Positions 60,230-64,000 of a stretch of 64,000 bases of DNA are shown in pieces. The position numbers and the translations under genes are program-made. The notes under the pieces are model-generated. The model saw only the letters and a list, made by a program, of their open reading frames with translations, had not been told where the DNA came from and ran no database searches. How positions within the stretch are numbered: position 1 is the stretch's first letter; each line of letters starts with the position of its first letter. Location of the stretch: the NCBI GenBank assembly GCA_032719365.1, contig CM064872.1, positions 22,669,758 through 22,733,757 of the forward strand. Direction: 5' to 3'. Source of the DNA: Prinsepia uniflora (taxonomy: Eukaryota; Streptophyta; Magnoliopsida; Rosales; Rosaceae).

Positions 60230-61382
60230 TACATCTCAGATATTCAACCATGTTGCTCTTGCAGGTGTGCTCGAGGGCATTAGGTTCAGCTCGGAGGGGC
60301 CTATTCTCTCCCATCTCTTATTTGCTGATGATGCTCTATTATTTATGAAGGCTACCGGGAACAATTATATTGTTGTTGATAAACTATTGCAAGCCTACTA
60401 CCATGCCTCGGGCCAGATGGAAAACTACAACAAGTCCAATATGTTTTTCAGCCCCAATACTCCCCTATCTTTGAGGACAGAGCTTAATGCCATCCTTGAC
60501 ATGGAAATTACTGAGAATCCTGGCATGTATCTCGGCCTCCCTACTCTCTGGGGACGATCAAAGAAAGAGGTCATGTTGTTTGTCCGAGAGAGGATTGGAA
60601 GGAAAATCCAGGGCTGGAAGAATAAGTTCCTCTCCCAAGCGGACAAGGAAGTTCTCATTAAAGCAGTTGTCCAGACTATTCTCACTTATCCAATGGAAGT
60701 TTGTAAGTTTCTGAAGTTTGTTTTCCATGCTATTGATTTTAATTTGGCAAACTTCTGGTGGGGTTAGTCGGTGGACAGCAATAAGATTCACTGGATTAGT
60801 TGGGCTGAGCTTGGTTTCCCAAAAACTGAGGGTGGTATGGGCTTTCGGAATCTTGAGGATTTCAACCTTGCTCTCCTAGCCAAGTAGTGTTGGAGACTTA
60901 TCCGTGAGCCGAATTCCTTTTGGGCTCAACTACTTAAGAGCAAATATTTCCCCAATGGTAATTTTCGGGATGCTGGCAAAGGTAGAGGTAGTCGTGCTTC
61001 TTGGGCTTGGACAAGTTTATTGGAAGGCAGGCGAATTATTCTTGAGGGCTCCCGATGGCAGGTCCTGAATGGAGTTGATATTAAGGTTTGGACTGATCGC
61101 TGGCTTCCGAGAACTATAGACGGTTTGCTTATCCCTTCATCTCCTGCCTTGATTTGCCCTTCACAACCTATGTCTGCCCTCATTGATCCCACTACCCACT
61201 CCTGGAACCTCGCGATCATCGAGCCCCTGATTTTTGCTTCTAATTGTACGACCATTAGTTCTATCCCTTTGGGAAGCCCAGAAGACGGTGACCGACTCAT
61301 TTGGCCCCACTGCAAGCCAGGTGATTATAATGTTAAATCTGGTTATTTTTGGCTCAGGGAAAACCCCTCTCCACAGTGCTCT
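60230..61382 (+). pseudogene. LINE reverse transcriptase relic, C-terminal half
   Basis: It starts in mid-domain (VLEGIRFSSEGP, then the catalytic LLFADDALLF box at about 60320) and runs through YLGLPTLWGRSK, ANFWWG and GGMGFRNLEDFN to the zinc-binding zf-RVT domain start (YNVKSGYFWLR). Two in-frame TAG codons stand where Gln is expected (after FWWG at about 60765-60767, and in LLAK-CWRL at about 60885-60887). The 5' part is missing and a family-B-type LTR cuts the frame at 61383. The RNase H end is not found beyond the LTR within the window. Confidence 0.85.
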
Positions 61383-62930
61383 TGTAACGACCCATCCCGG
61401 AATTCGGGATTAGGTTAGTAACTAATCATGATTAATGAGGGTTAATCGGTGGTTAGTTGGGTGGAATCGGACGAACGATGCAAAATGACCGTTTTGCCCC
61501 TAGTCGTGGGCAAAACTTTGACTTTTTATTCGGACGGTCAAATGGACTTTGACCAGTGACCGTGACGTAGTTTGGGACGTCACGAGATCATAGACAGGTG
61601 GCACGTTCGATTCCGACGTTCGAGGTGATAGTTATGACGTTCGAAAGCCCAAGGGCATTATCATAATTTGGACGAAATAAGGGAAAATGTTGACTTTTTG
61701 ATCGGGGGGTCCGATGGCCGAGGGCCAAGGACCGTTAGGAAGGTCTCGATGCCCCGAGTACAACGACGGGCGGCACGCTTGAAGCGGACATCGGATGACC
61801 GAGTTACGGGTCAAGGAAGGTGATGGGCAATTTGGTAATTTGCTAACTGGGGGCATTTTGGTCATTTACACGGTGGTTACTGTTCACCACCGTGAAAAAC
61901 AGGGACTGCACCACCGTGTTGTGAGTGCTCTGATCGTTGCCATTGTTTAATCAATTGTGGACGGATCAAAGTATTGTTTATTTGAATTGAGGATAGTGGA
62001 GACAAGGCGTGAGGGTTGGGACTGCTTTCCGTGCTCGGGAGGAGTTAAAAATGGCCGTGGTCTTTGTGTTGCGGGAAAAAAATTCTAGGGAGATTCAGAG
62101 TGTCACCCACGAGTTGTCGTCCATTCTGATCGGTTACTTGAGTGTCTGGTGAGCTGGGGAGCCATTCTGCTGAGTGTGAGAGTGTAGAGCTGGGAGAAAT
62201 CGTGGAGAAAACCATTTCGGGTTTTTTGGGGGGAAAATCCAGAGTTTGATTCCTACGGGTTATGGGACCAATCTAGACACTGAGGGAGTTTTCTGGGAGT
62301 GGCTGGAACACAATCGTGCAAGGATTGACGTGGTTTGATCAAGGTTTGCTCAGGGACTCAAGCTCCGGTTCCAGAGAAAAACAGTTTGGGAGGGAAATTC
62401 GATTTCTCAACTGGGAGCCGAGTTGAAGGAAGCTGAGGATTGTATTAATCCTCTGGGACCATTTGGGAACTAACCGCATCAATTTCGGGGAAAATCCATC
62501 ACAGACAAGCCCTGAATGGAGGCCCCTGGTTTCAGAGATTTTTTAGCTTGAGGTCGACAACCTCCAGGTAATTTTCCCTCAAATTGACGATGCTTAAGTG
62601 TTCGTTTAGGTCTCTGGAAACTATTGTCTAAGTTAATTTGGGAATAGGGTCGATTTGGGTGAGTTTCGTACTTCGACCCGTTTGGGTGTTCGAGTTCGAG
62701 TTGACTGATTTAGGGCTAATGAAAGGTAATTAATGAATGGGATCCTAAATTAACCTGACGAGGAATGATTTAAGTAGAATGAAGGGAGGAATTGAGTGAG
62801 TTTTGGTAAGGATTTAACCGGGTTGTGTCGTGGGTTGAACGACCCGTATTGCAGGTTTGGCGGGTGAGAACGATGAACTGTGCAGGGGTACTGTAGTAGG
62901 CGCGTGAGGGCGCGTGGGACGGTTTCTCAA
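61383..62930 (+). repeat. Family-B-type LTR, 5' half, inserted in the LINE relic
   Basis: It starts TGTAACGACCCATCCC directly after the LINE frame, with the 5-bp left flank GCTCT. It carries TGACGT..ACGTCA near 61563-61582, an inverted repeat CACGGTGG..CCACCGTG at about 61870-61895, a donor-like CTCCAGGTAATT at about 62565-62576 and the GCGCGTG motif near 62897. It breaks off near 62930, where sequence of the opposite orientation starts. Confidence 0.65.
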
Positions 62931-63195
62931 GGTGAGTTCAAAACGACTTTTGTGCACAACTAGGTCCATTTGACCGCCCGAATAAAAGTCAAGGTGAGTT
63001 CAAAACGACTTATGTCACGGTCATCGGGCAAGGTCCATTTAACCGCCCGAATAAAAGTCAACATTTTGCCCACAACTAGGGGCAAAACGGTCATTTGGCA
63101 TCGTTCGTCCGAATTCGCCCAACTAATCACTAGTTAGCCCCGCTAATCATGATTAGGTAGTAATCTAATCCCGAATTCCGGGATGGGTTGTTACA
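62931..63195 (-). repeat. 5' end of a minus-strand LTR meeting the plus-strand LTR head to head
   Basis: On the minus strand it begins TGTAACAACCCATCCCGG at 63195 and covers the first 200 or so bases of an LTR. At the junction, the block AAGGTGAGTTCAAAACGACT occurs twice (about 62928 and 62992), each time followed within a few dozen bases by the CCATTTRACCGCCCGAATAAAAGTCAA block. This is a local duplication at the inversion point. Confidence 0.6.
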
Positions 63196-64000
63196 ATCTT
63201 CCCCCCTTAAAGAATTTCGTCCCCGAAATTTCCAACCGACCTAACCTCAAACGTTCCTCCCTCCAAAATTTAGTTCAGTTCTCGAAATTCCCAATTATCC
63301 TCATTCCACATCCACCGTGTGGAAAACATTTGAGCCCGCAACACGTGTACACCCGTACACCAGCTAACCCATCTGTACTCAGGCGTCCCATTACCGTCTC
63401 ACGTCGTTCCGACCACACCCGACCACCTCGAGTGAAAATGGTCACTTGACGTCTGCTCCCACTGGGAGTCACCAACTCTCACTCGTCAGTCCGTGTTGAC
63501 GCTATCAGCCAAACGGTCACCACTAAACCTCACCAGTAAAGCAGTAATCGACAGCCAAATGGTGTCACATAAAGTTGCGTAAGATCAATAACACAATCTC
63601 ATCTTGCAGGGCAAGCTCAACCCTGCGGCATATATCAAGATCAAATTCCAATTCACAACACTACCAAGTGTGTCGGAATTAAGCCGAATGCCAACACGTA
63701 CAACTACACCACTGGTACCTCCCACGCACCGTCACTAAATACCACTCGGCATGTTCTGTACCAATCCTCGTACACCGTACAGGGTACGTACATCCATTCC
63801 CCACAAGTCCACCACAAGGCTCACAGTCAATTACAATCTGACACTGAGGTTTCCTTGTCCAAACTCATACTAGACATATCGATCATTCCACTCATCATCC
63901 ATTCTGGATCCCATGGTCACCCGACTAGTAACACAAAATCAACCCCCAAACATGTCATCCAAGGTGTACCAATCCAAGCACGCTCACCAAGGCGTGTACA
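63196..64000 (-). mobile_element. 3' interior of a minus-strand LARD-like element
   Basis: On the minus strand it ends in GGAAATTTCGGGGACGAAATTC and a purine run just before the LTR start at 63195, as in the other copies. It also shares the GTGTACACGTGT-type block (compare 17658-17675) and the GTACGTACCTTGTACG-like block (compare 17100-17120). It continues beyond the window. No coding domain was seen. Confidence 0.6.

Overview
The window is nuclear DNA of a flowering plant, very probably a eudicot; genus cannot be read from it. The evidence is spliced plant-type genes (TIM13, a group-1 metal tolerance protein, a COMT-family relic), Ty3/gypsy LTR elements primed by plant initiator-Met and Asp tRNAs, an Ac-like hAT transposon, small MITEs and plant L1-type LINE pieces. 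There is no operon structure, CRISPR array or rRNA, and I saw no tRNA gene.

Region 1-24046 and 61383-64000 is almost entirely one superfamily of large, apparently non-coding LTR elements. LTRs are about 2.7-3.1 kb and start TGTAACGACCCG and end near GGGTCCTGACA. A Met-initiator primer site (TGGTATCAGAGC) follows the 5' LTR, and a polypurine tract (AAGGAGGGAAGG) precedes the 3' LTR. Two related families are distinguished here as A and B. One A copy is complete in structure (11518-20944, two nearly identical LTRs) but its 3.3-kb interior has no recognisable gag or pol, so it resembles the LARD class (large retrotransposon derivatives). The other copies are fragments, solo LTRs or chimeric junctions.

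Region 24047-46391 is a deep nest. A minus-strand family-A LTR is interrupted twice. The first insertion is a minus-strand Athila-like element (24615-32136) with a decayed gag and no pol. The second is an hAT transposon (33877-46035) with a perfect 8-bp target duplication. The hAT element itself holds a TTA-flanked MITE (34142-34762) and a solo family-A LTR (39179-45085, 5-bp duplication), and that LTR holds a solo family-B LTR (39972-42717, 5-bp duplication).

Region 46392-61382 is the gene-bearing part. It holds TIM13 (two exons, minus strand, 49398-51756), a multiply broken COMT-like pseudogene (plus, about 54140-55434), and MTP1-like zinc transporter (minus, 55591-56889, with a 5'UTR exon near 58063-58160). 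It also holds a 5'-truncated LINE with an 18-bp target duplication, and a second LINE reverse-transcriptase relic cut by another LTR at 61383. The two intact genes are unrelated housekeeping functions (mitochondrial protein import; vacuolar zinc loading) and nothing suggests they work together.

The most interesting unexplained signals are in the LTRs. Both families and both orientations share what looks like a three-exon, two-intron layout with a short middle exon (77-78 bp in A, 61 bp in B). The second putative intron carries tandem arrays of small hairpins whose stems change in a compensatory way from unit to unit.
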